This document shows positions 1 to 5,399 of a stretch of DNA of 5,399 bases, piece by piece. The stretch's first letter is position 1. Each line of letters opens with the position of its first letter. Origin of the DNA: 0-14-0-20-45-22 sp041645495 (GTDB taxonomy: Bacteria > Fidelibacterota > UBA2242); contig JBAZPZ010000129.1 in assembly GCA_041645495.1 (NCBI GenBank), forward strand, positions 1 through 5,399, read 5' to 3'. The position numbers and the translations under genes are program-made. The notes beneath the pieces are model-generated. The model saw only the letters and a list, made by a program, of their open reading frames with translations. It did not search any database and had not been told where the DNA came from.

Positions 1-1908
1 GACGAACGAATTACTCTCGAACGTTCCTCGCACCGCTTCAAAATCCAATCGGCGCGTTTCGGTGTCGCCGTCGAGTCCGTAACCGATCTGACTGCCCATG
101 TCGAACTCTTTTTCGGCATCTTTCAAAATCATATTGTTGAGTTTCAGCCGATTTTCTTTCCAGTCGGCGATCAACGCAACGAATTGTTCGGGAAGCAACT
201 GCGAGATTTCCACACCCAATCGCTGTTCAAGTTTGCTCAGAAACCAATCACCAGCGGTTTTTTCATAGAGTTGATGAATCACTTTCAACCGTTCCAGCGC
301 GGCATCGATGGACGAAATCTTGCGTGTGCGAATTTCATCCATGAATTGCAGAACCGAAGCGTTCGTCGCGATCATGCCGGAAATGTCTCGCCATGATTCA
401 TTTTTCACATCGACATTGAACATCAACGCTTTTCGCATTTCATCAAAGGTTACAGTTCCCGGAAGTTTTTCTAAACGTCGCACGACTTCTCCGGAAAGCG
501 CGATTTTCAGCGCCATCTCATAATATCGCGTACAGCCTTTAATGAGCAGACGTTTGATTTGCACGCCCTTGTAATTGATCGTTTCCTGCGTTTTTTGCGC
601 CGACTCGCCGAGTTTGGTCAGAACGTCAATGGCGTTGAGAATTTTTTCGACAATGAACGGACTCAGGAAATCGAATCGGATCAAATCCATTTTGTTCGGA
701 TCTTTCCGGCGATCGCGCTTCGGCCATTTATCAGTATCGCGGTGGGTTCCGACGGTGAAAAGGTTCATCCCGGGTGTCAGGTAACTTTTACCGTTTTCCT
801 CTTTGATATAAGAAAAGGGTAATTCTCCGGCATCGATGTTGGAAAAATGCTTGCCGGTGATAACGGAAAATGCGCCGATTTTGGACGGCCAGAGAAGATA
901 GGAAAAGGAACCTGTTTTCGAGCCGCGTTCCAGAATTCCCTGATGAAGCGGGCCGAGTTTATACATGTGATTGCTCTGATTCGTCCCGCTTCCGGCGTTA
1001 AAAAAGGAAAACATTCCGGCGATCAATAGCGTCGATTTGTGATGCGTCACGGTGTAAGGACCGGCAAAAACGGAACAGGCTTCGCCATGGAACGCCTCGC
1101 AATTGGCGAAGAAAACGGAATTTTCCGCCGAATACTGTTTGCCAATCTTGACGCCCTGTCCGACGAAACAGCGGTCTAAAATCGCGCCGCCGTCCACGCG
1201 TGATCCCGACAGGATGATAAAATGTTTGGCGACGACGCCTTCCCCGACAATCGCCGGATCGGCGGAACATCCTTGAATCGTTCCTTCCTGTAAAAACGCC
1301 GCACCGGTCGCAATCGAATATTGCCCAAAACAAACATTCCGAATGATCTGACAATGCCGGATGCGAACGCCGTCTTCAACGATTCCAACCGCACTTTTCT
1401 TCGTCTGAATGTAATCCCGAATCATCTCTTCGAGTGCTTTGATAAATCCGCTATCGTGGCGGTAAGCCGCTAACAGATATGCAACTTGCGAAGTCAGGCG
1501 ATCGAACATGAGAATCGTCCTACCGCCGCCCTCGTTCAGCGCCTCAACTTCCGTTCCGTTTCCAAAAGTCGTCTCTCCATCGTTCACCATCTCGGCGACA
1601 TTTTCGATGACTACATCGTTACCGATTCGCTGGTTCACGAGATTTTTAACGGAAGAAATAAAGACGCGTTCGCCAATCTGGCAATTTTTTACGAACGAGT
1701 CGTAGATGCCGCATGCGCGAAAAACACCTTTTTCGGTTTCAATCGTTCCGTCCTGTTTGTCTATGCCGACCGTTCCGGAAAATCGCACGTTGCAGAATCT
1801 CTCCGGGAGAAACGGTTCGGCTACCGTCACATGGTTCCAATCATCCGCGGAACAGCCGTTGGCATAGAGGAGATCGATTTCTCCCCGACTTAACTGTCTG
1901 ACTTTCAT
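1..1908 (-). CDS. DUF4954 family protein with left-handed beta-helix (hexapeptide-type) core, 3' end cut by window edge
   Basis: The minus frame is open from ATG at 1908 to base 1: 636 codons with no stop, so the C-terminus is missing. The start is supported by GGAGAGG at 1911-1917. I recognise the DUF4954 family from several stretches: NVRFSG (40-45), a GIYDSFVKNCQIGE run (67-80), TFGNGTEVEALNE (114-126), AGPYTVTHHKSTLLIAGMF (282-300), NAGSGTNQSNHMYKLGP (304-320) and QGILERGSKT (323-332). Residues about 65-105 and 180-300 have the short I/V-G-x-x-V/A-x-I periodicity of left-handed beta-helix proteins such as GlmU and LpxA. Residues about 410-600 look mostly helical. No signal peptide or membrane segment is visible, so it is probably cytoplasmic. 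The family has no established function that I know of. A sugar or sugar-nucleotide acyltransferase role is inference from fold and from nagB lying 30 bases upstream. His289-His290 are candidate catalytic residues by analogy only. Family proteins are roughly 650-750 residues, so little is probably missing. Confidence 0.87.
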   Translation of the reverse strand, partial: MKVRQLSRGEIDLLYANGCSADDWNHVTVAEPFLPERFCNVRFSGTVGIDKQDGTIETEKGVFRACGIYDSFVKNCQIGERVFISSVKNLVNQRIGNDVVIENVAEMVNDGETTFGNGTEVEALNEGGGRTILMFDRLTSQVAYLLAAYRHDSGFIKALEEMIRDYIQTKKSAVGIVEDGVRIRHCQIIRNVCFGQYSIATGAAFLQEGTIQGCSADPAIVGEGVVAKHFIILSGSRVDGGAILDRCFVGQGVKIGKQYSAENSVFFANCEAFHGEACSVFAGPYTVTHHKSTLLIAGMFSFFNAGSGTNQSNHMYKLGPLHQGILERGSKTGSFSYLLWPSKIGAFSVITGKHFSNIDAGELPFSYIKEENGKSYLTPGMNLFTVGTHRDTDKWPKRDRRKDPNKMDLIRFDFLSPFIVEKILNAIDVLTKLGESAQKTQETINYKGVQIKRLLIKGCTRYYEMALKIALSGEVVRRLEKLPGTVTFDEMRKALMFNVDVKNESWRDISGMIATNASVLQFMDEIRTRKISSIDAALERLKVIHQLYEKTAGDWFLSKLEQRLGVEISQLLPEQFVALIADWKENRLKLNNMILKDAEKEFDMGSQIGYGLDGDTETRRLDFEAVRGTFESNSFV

Positions 1909-1910
1909 TG

Positions 1911-1917
1911 CCTCTCC
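1911..1917 (-). promoter_or_regulatory. Ribosome binding site of the DUF4954 gene
   Basis: GGAGAGG on the minus strand lies two bases before the ATG at 1908; taking GGAG (1914-1917) as the core leaves a 5-base spacer. It supports the chosen start and independent re-initiation after the nagB stop. Confidence 0.7.
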
Positions 1918-1919
1918 AG

Positions 1920-1949
1920 ATTTTTACGGTTCAGTATTTTACAGTTCAG
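1920..1949 (-). repeat. Imperfect 15-bp tandem repeat spanning the nagB stop codon
   Basis: On the minus strand CTGAACTGTAAAATA (1935-1949) is followed directly by CTGAACCGTAAAAAT (1920-1934), identical at 12 of 15 positions. The period is a multiple of three, so the copy places a second in-frame TAA five codons after the nagB TAA. It looks like a small local duplication of the gene's 3' end. It fills about half of the gap before the DUF4954 ribosome binding site. Confidence 0.75.
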
Positions 1950-2748
1950 GTAAATGCGTAAGCGTGTGATGCTCAATGTCCTTAAAATATTTCACGGTGC
2001 CGACTTTCAGTTCCATCGTCGATTCGTCATCACAGATAATAATTCCGTGCTGATGAAGTTGCAACATCGAAACCGTCCACATGTGATTGACGCCTTCCTC
2101 GACGACTTTCTGAAGCGCCCGCGCTTTTTTATAACCATTAATGATGATCAGAACCTCGCGGGCGTCCATCACGGTTCCGACGCCAACGGTCAATGCGGTT
2201 TTCGGAACCTTATTCAGATCGTTTTCAAAAAACCGTGAATTGGCGACGATCGTATCGAATGTCAGTGTTTTTATCCGCGTGCGGGACGAAAGCGACGAAC
2301 CGGGTTCGTTGAATGCGATATGTCCGTCGGGACCGATCCCGCCGAGGAACAGATCGATTCCTCCAAACTTCTTGATCTTCTCTTCGTAGGAATAACATTC
2401 TTCGTCCAGATCGATGGCGTTTCCGTTGAGAATATTCACGTTTTTCGCCGGAATGTCGATATGTTTGAACAGATTGTTCCACATAAAATAATGATAACTT
2501 TCCGAATGATCTTCCGGCAGTCCGACATATTCATCCATGTTGAACGTCACGACGTTTTTAAACGACACTTTTCCGGCTTTATAAAGAGCAACCAATTCCT
2601 TGTAAGTTCCGAGCGGCGAAGAGCCGGTCGGTAAACCGATCACGAATGGTTTTTCGGCAGACGCATTGGCTAATTTGATGCGTTCCGCGATAAAATAAGC
2701 GACCCACTTACTGAGTTTCTCGTAATTTTCATGAATTAAAATTCTCAT
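1939..2748 (-). CDS. nagB: Glucosamine-6-phosphate deaminase/isomerase
   Basis: NagB catalyses glucosamine-6-P + H2O to fructose-6-P + ammonia in the cytoplasm, the step that brings amino sugars into glycolysis. At 269 residues it matches the E. coli enzyme (266) and aligns almost without gaps. The substrate loop is GLPTGSSP (38-45). Catalytic residues recalled for E. coli are all present: Asp72 in NMDEYVGLP, and Asp141, His143 and Glu148 in GPDGHIAFNEP. Phosphate contacts Arg172 and Lys208 are kept. Residues of the E. coli GlcNAc-6-P allosteric site (Ser151, Ser152, Arg158, Lys160, Tyr254) are also present, so allosteric activation is plausible. E. coli Cys219, which forms an inter-subunit disulfide, is Gly here, and Cys228 is Met. 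The start at 2748 follows AGGAG with a 7-base spacer. The gene lies 46 bases after the synthetase and 30 before the DUF4954 gene. No nagA or transporter is visible. Confidence 0.97.
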   Translation of the reverse strand: MRILIHENYEKLSKWVAYFIAERIKLANASAEKPFVIGLPTGSSPLGTYKELVALYKAGKVSFKNVVTFNMDEYVGLPEDHSESYHYFMWNNLFKHIDIPAKNVNILNGNAIDLDEECYSYEEKIKKFGGIDLFLGGIGPDGHIAFNEPGSSLSSRTRIKTLTFDTIVANSRFFENDLNKVPKTALTVGVGTVMDAREVLIIINGYKKARALQKVVEEGVNHMWTVSMLQLHQHGIIICDDESTMELKVGTVKYFKDIEHHTLTHLPEL

Positions 2749-2755
2749 AATTCTG

Positions 2756-2761
2756 CTCCTT
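2756..2761 (-). promoter_or_regulatory. Ribosome binding site of nagB
   Basis: AAGGAG on the minus strand sits 7 bases before the nagB ATG at 2748 and confirms that start. The 46-base gap holding it (2749-2794) is AT-rich and has no clear hairpin or complete promoter. Confidence 0.7.
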
Positions 2762-2794
2762 GTGATTTAGTATAAGTTTTCTTTCAATTTTTCG

Positions 2795-4927
2795 CTACAA
2801 CATGATTTTGGCGTCGGCGACGAACACGCCTTTGCCTTCGTCGAGAACGATCAACGGATTGATGTCGAGTTCGCGGATTTGCGGACAATCGATGACCAAT
2901 TGCGACAGTCGTCGAATGCATCGAACGATTCCGGCAATGTCTTTCGGATTATTGCCGCGCGCGCCCGACAACAGCGGATAACCTTTGATGCTTTCGATCA
3001 TCGATTTCGCCGTCGATTCGCCGATCGGCGGAATCCGGAAAGCGACATCCTTGAACACTTCGACAAAAATTCCACCCAAACCGAACATAACGACACTGCC
3101 GAACGAGGCGTCGCGTTTGGCGCCGAGAATAGATTCCTCGCCAGAAGGAATCATTTTTCTAACCAAAACGCCGTCGATTTTGACGAAAGGAAGTTTTTGG
3201 CGGACGTTTTCCACGATTGTCGTGTAGGCATTCCTCGCTTCTTGTTCTGTTTGGATATTCAGAACGACGCCGCCTATGTCGAATTTATGAACGACATCTT
3301 TCGACATCACTTTCATCACGGCGGGAAATCCGAACCGAACCGCCAGCGTTGCGGCTTCTTCGGCCGATTGCGCCAGAGCGCTTTCAACAACCGGCAAACC
3401 GTAAATATCCAGGATTTGTGTCGCTTCGTTTTCCGTCAAATATTTTTGCCCGGTGCTAACAGCTTCATCCAAAATCCGGTTCGCTTTGTCGCGAGCCGTG
3501 TTCTCCAGATCGATCGGATCGAACGCCCGATGATTGGCGATCCGGCTGAAATTGTAAGTCGTTGAAAATGCGACCGCCATGGATTCCGGTAAAAAGTAGT
3601 GCGGAATTTTATTTCGCTGAAGGATATCAACGCCGACGGACACATCGGCTTCGCCCATGAACGACGTGAAAATAGGTTTGTCGTAATGACTGGAAACTTT
3701 GGCGACTTCGCGCGCGATCAGATCGATATCCGTCATGGATTGCGGCGTCAGGATCACGAAAACGCCATCGACGTTATCGTCTTTAAAAGCCGCCGACATC
3801 GCGATGTTGTACCGGTCGGCGCGTGCATCTCCAATAACATCGACAGGATTGTTCGTGTTGGCGGTTTTAGGCAAATTTTTCTTTAAAATCGCCGTCGTCT
3901 CATCGGACAGTTTCGCCAACTGCAATCCCTCCCGCACGACGGCATCCGTTGTCAACACGCCTGGTCCGCCGGCATTGGTGATGATCGCGACACGGTTGTT
4001 TTTTGGAATTGGCTGATAGGCGAACGCGATGGCTTTGTTGAACATTTCCTCGATATTGTCGCACCGAATGATTCCCGCCTGCCGAAAAGCGGCGTCGCAG
4101 ATTTCGTCGCTACCGGCCAAAGAACCGGTGTGGGAAGCCGCGGCGGAAGCGCCTGCCGATGTTCGTCCTGCCTTTAAGATCAAGATTGGTTTGCGGCTCT
4201 CTGCGATGATTTCTCCGGCGGCTTTCATAAGCGCCAATCCGTCGGTGACTTCTTCGAGGTACATGAGAATAACCTTTGTCTTGGGATCGTCTTTCAGATA
4301 ATAAAGCAGGTCGATTTCACTGATGTCCGCTTTGTTACCGAAACTGATAAACTTAGAAAAACCGATATGCTTGGCGTAAGCGTAATCCAGAACGGCGGTG
4401 CAGAGCGCGCCGCTTTGCGAAAGGAACGCAATGCTTCCTTCCTCTGGCATTCGCCGCGCAAACGAAGCATTGATTTTCGACCGCGGATCGGTGTTAATCA
4501 CTCCCAGACAGTTCGGTCCGATGAACGACATGTCATACCGGAAGGCGATCTCTTTCAGTTGATTTTCCAGAACGGCGCCTGCCTCTCCGACCTCTTTAAA
4601 TCCGGCGGAAATGATGATCGCTGATTTGATTCCTTTTTGTCCGCATTGCTCCAGCGCCATGTGGCAAACGGAACTGGGAAAGACGAGAATCGCCAGATCG
4701 ACTTCGTCCTGAATATCGACGACGTATTTGTAGGCTTTGACGCCAGCGATAAACTTTTCCTTCGGACTCACCGGAAAGACAATTCCGTTGAAATCCGCTT
4801 TCAGAATGTTCATTAGAATATCGCACGGAACGGTGCCGACGACCTTATTGGCTCCGACAATGGCGACCGAATCCGGGTAAAAGATTTTTTCTAAGTTTTT
4901 TTGATGTAGTTGCGACCGAGTCGTCAT
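2795..4927 (-). CDS. Single-chain NDP-forming acetyl/acyl-CoA synthetase (alpha-beta fusion)
   Basis: This family catalyses acyl-CoA + ADP + Pi <-> free acid + ATP + CoA and often makes ATP from acetyl-CoA in anaerobes and archaea. The protein is 710 residues from the preferred start; numbers below count from an ATG four codons earlier (4939, 714 residues). In order: a CoA-binding Rossmann domain (about 15-145, with SVAIVGA at 24-30 and GPNCLG at 141-146), a succinyl-CoA-ligase-like domain (about 165-300, with SQSGAL at 174-179), a second ligase domain (about 315-465, with NAGGPGVL at 322-329), and an ATP-grasp domain (about 490-714). His270 in ASHTGSLAGSD is the expected phospho-histidine. 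His551 in VVHKFDIGGV is the ATP-grasp histidine. The run FGSVVMFGLGGIFVEVFKDVAFR (613-635) is typical. No GNAT domain is present, so it is not a Pat-type protein acetyltransferase. I prefer the ATG at 4927 because GGGAG lies 5 bases before it, while the ATG at 4939 has no such site. Substrate (acetate or another acid) cannot be read from sequence. It starts 24 bases after the acyl carrier protein gene. Confidence 0.94.
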   Translation of the reverse strand: MTTRSQLHQKNLEKIFYPDSVAIVGANKVVGTVPCDILMNILKADFNGIVFPVSPKEKFIAGVKAYKYVVDIQDEVDLAILVFPSSVCHMALEQCGQKGIKSAIIISAGFKEVGEAGAVLENQLKEIAFRYDMSFIGPNCLGVINTDPRSKINASFARRMPEEGSIAFLSQSGALCTAVLDYAYAKHIGFSKFISFGNKADISEIDLLYYLKDDPKTKVILMYLEEVTDGLALMKAAGEIIAESRKPILILKAGRTSAGASAAASHTGSLAGSDEICDAAFRQAGIIRCDNIEEMFNKAIAFAYQPIPKNNRVAIITNAGGPGVLTTDAVVREGLQLAKLSDETTAILKKNLPKTANTNNPVDVIGDARADRYNIAMSAAFKDDNVDGVFVILTPQSMTDIDLIAREVAKVSSHYDKPIFTSFMGEADVSVGVDILQRNKIPHYFLPESMAVAFSTTYNFSRIANHRAFDPIDLENTARDKANRILDEAVSTGQKYLTENEATQILDIYGLPVVESALAQSAEEAATLAVRFGFPAVMKVMSKDVVHKFDIGGVVLNIQTEQEARNAYTTIVENVRQKLPFVKIDGVLVRKMIPSGEESILGAKRDASFGSVVMFGLGGIFVEVFKDVAFRIPPIGESTAKSMIESIKGYPLLSGARGNNPKDIAGIVRCIRRLSQLVIDCPQIRELDINPLIVLDEGKGVFVADAKIML

Positions 4928-4932
4928 GTTTT

Positions 4933-4937
4933 CTCCC
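4933..4937 (-). promoter_or_regulatory. Ribosome binding site deciding the synthetase start
   Basis: GGGAG on the minus strand, 5 bases before the ATG at 4927. It overlaps the G of the upstream in-frame ATG at 4937-4939. Bases before that upstream ATG show no purine-rich site, so 4927 is the better start. Confidence 0.6.
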
Positions 4938-4951
4938 ATTTAGACAGAAAT

Positions 4952-5194
4952 TCAGGCTAAGTAACCGGCGATAAATAGCACGGCGTCTTCGACGGTTTGG
5001 ATCCTCAGCGCCTTGTCTTCATCCATCTCGATTCCGAATTCTTCTTCAAATCCGGCAACCAATTCCAGACTCTGCATCGAGTCCGCCCCGAGATCGAAGA
5101 TGAAGTTCGTGCTGTCGGAGACCTCGCTGACATCCATTTTCAAGACTTTTGCCACAACCGATTTGACTCGTTCCCGAACCTCCGTTTTTACCAT
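4952..5194 (-). CDS. Acyl carrier protein
   Basis: Acyl carrier proteins hold acyl chains as thioesters on a 4'-phosphopantetheine arm for cytoplasmic fatty-acid, lipid or specialised acyl metabolism. From the ATG at 5194 the protein has 80 residues, close to the usual 75-82. It shows the family pattern: an N-terminal helix (VRERVKSVVAKVLKM), then FIFDLGADSMQSLELV with Ser39 as the phosphopantetheine site, then acidic helix II (FEEEFGIEMDEDKA) and a last helix after IQTVEDAV. In-frame ATGs at 5245 and 5206 would add 17 or 4 residues. Neither has a better site, and the 5206 ATG overlaps the strong GGAGGAG that serves 5194. No fatty-acid synthesis gene is next to it. It is followed 24 bases on by the acyl-CoA synthetase, so it may be a dedicated carrier rather than the housekeeping AcpP. 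With one gene in view that cannot be settled, and I leave the symbol empty. Confidence 0.93.
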   Translation of the reverse strand: MVKTEVRERVKSVVAKVLKMDVSEVSDSTNFIFDLGADSMQSLELVAGFEEEFGIEMDEDKALRIQTVEDAVLFIAGYLA

Positions 5195-5197
5195 TTT

Positions 5198-5204
5198 CTC
5201 CTCC
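5198..5204 (-). promoter_or_regulatory. Ribosome binding site deciding the acyl carrier protein start
   Basis: GGAGGAG on the minus strand, with its GGAGG core (5200-5204) 5 bases before the ATG at 5194. It lies directly after the first two bases of another in-frame ATG (5204-5206), which makes the shorter 80-residue product the likely one. Confidence 0.7.
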
Positions 5205-5216
5205 ATTAATTTGGTT

Positions 5217-5303
5217 TTATCTTGCTTCTTCGTTATTTGTGTCATTCACTATCATTCGTAGAATTGTAATAATTTCAAATTCAAGATACAAGAAATATTT
5301 CAT
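5217..5303 (-). CDS. Possible 28-residue small ORF upstream of the acyl carrier protein gene
   Basis: ATG at 5303 to TAA at 5217 encodes 28 residues, starting MKYFLYLEFEIITILRMI and ending in a polar NDTNNEEAR tail. GGAGG (5309-5313) lies 5 bases before the ATG, as good a site as any in the window. The ATG overlaps a TGA of another frame in an ATGA arrangement, as in translationally coupled genes. The stop is 22 bases before the acyl carrier protein start. I do not recognise the peptide. It could be a short hydrophobic protein, a leader peptide, a remnant of a longer gene, or chance in AT-rich leader DNA. The A+T-rich codons differ from the main genes, which weakens the case. Confidence 0.3.
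   Translation of the reverse strand: MKYFLYLEFEIITILRMIVNDTNNEEAR
5263..5291 (-). promoter_or_regulatory. Weak candidate promoter for the operon
   Basis: On the minus strand TTGTAT (5286-5291), a 17-base spacer, and TACAAT (5263-5268). The -10 box matches the sigma-70 consensus at 5 of 6 positions; the -35 box matches only at its first three. The surrounding 5195-5300 stretch is the most AT-rich part of the window and lies directly upstream of the acyl carrier protein gene. It also overlaps the small ORF, so both readings are unlikely to be fully right. Confidence 0.25.
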
Positions 5304-5399
5304 GCGATCCTCCGAATCTGATTGATTTCGCTAATCGGCAGAATCCCCAAACGGCATTCTCCTCTTGAGCAGGTCGAATCGGAAAGCGGTTTAATTATT
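5300..5399 (-). CDS. Possible C-terminal tail of an upstream gene (partial)
   Basis: One minus frame is open from the right edge (first full codon at 5398) to TGA at 5300-5302, giving 32 residues that end in GILPISEINQIRRIA. The TGA overlaps the small ORF's ATG. I recognise no domain; two Cys residues lie in TCSRGEC. If real, it is the end of a same-strand gene and the operon begins outside the window. An open run of 32 codons can arise by chance, and another minus frame here stays open for a similar length. Confidence 0.27.
   Translation of the reverse strand, partial: IIKPLSDSTCSRGECRLGILPISEINQIRRIA

Noticed and set aside
998..1354. A 118-codon minus-strand open frame
   Set aside because: It overlaps the DUF4954 gene in another frame on the same strand, has an Arg-rich low-quality product, and resembles no family.
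1486..1893. A 135-codon plus-strand open frame near the DUF4954 5' end
   Set aside because: It is antisense to the conserved N-terminal part of DUF4954, which is supported by family motifs and a ribosome site; the plus-strand product has no motif.
2749..2794. Possible internal promoter before nagB (TATACT on the minus strand, with TTG-containing bases upstream)
   Set aside because: The -10-like box is good, but the possible -35 boxes are at 7 or 20 bases, neither a usable spacing. AT-rich gap composition explains it.
2879..3565. A 228-codon plus-strand open frame opposite the synthetase gene
   Set aside because: It lies wholly antisense to a clearly conserved gene. Its product is rich in Arg, Phe, Asn and Asp with no recognisable domain, and no good ribosome site was seen. 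It is an antisense shadow of the real codon pattern.
4597..4939. Reading the synthetase as a Pat-like protein acetyltransferase
   Set aside because: Those proteins carry an added GNAT domain. Here the chain starts directly with the CoA-binding domain and ends with the ATP-grasp domain, leaving no room for one.
5331..5357. An 8-codon ORF (ATG at 5357) after an AGAGGAG run
   Set aside because: The purine run is almost touching the ATG, too close for a normal site, and the peptide is too short to support.
1..5399. CRISPR arrays, tRNA or rRNA genes, insertion sequences, phage or defence genes
   Set aside because: No regularly spaced repeats, cloverleaf-like stretches, transposase motifs or terminal inverted repeats were found. 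Nearly all the window is taken up by the four metabolic genes.

Overview
The window reads as one minus-strand gene cluster from a bacterium with mid-range GC and no sign of mobile DNA. Every gene has a clear Shine-Dalgarno sequence (GGAGG, GGGAG, AGGAG or GGAG). That argues against a typical Bacteroidota genome, where such sites are usually weak or absent. A DUF4954 protein, a family I know best from Bacteroidota and relatives, together with a fused ADP-forming acyl-CoA synthetase, would suit an uncultured lineage near the FCB group or another anaerobic phylum. This placement is inference only.

In transcription order (right to left): 5399-5195 is a leader holding the possible tail of an upstream gene and a 28-codon small ORF with a strong ribosome binding site. 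5194-4952 is an acyl carrier protein. 4927-2795 is a single-chain NDP-forming acetyl/acyl-CoA synthetase. 2748-1939 is glucosamine-6-phosphate deaminase (nagB). 1908 to the left edge is a DUF4954 left-handed beta-helix protein without its stop codon. Gaps between the four main genes are about 24, 46 and 30 bases, with no obvious hairpin terminator, so they are probably co-transcribed.

How they may work together: NagB converts glucosamine-6-P to fructose-6-P and ammonia. The synthetase interconverts acetyl-CoA (or another acyl-CoA) plus ADP and Pi with the free acid plus ATP. The DUF4954 protein has the fold family of sugar and sugar-nucleotide acyltransferases but no assigned reaction. The acyl carrier protein could carry acyl groups for a partner not seen here. 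A link between amino-sugar turnover, acetate/acyl-CoA energy metabolism and an uncharacterised hexapeptide-repeat protein is plausible but unproven.

The most useful points are the DUF4954 gene next to nagB, the pairing of an acyl carrier protein with an ADP-forming synthetase, the internal starts that correct two gene boundaries, and a 15-bp tandem duplication at the nagB stop codon. I see no strong evidence of a wholly new system.
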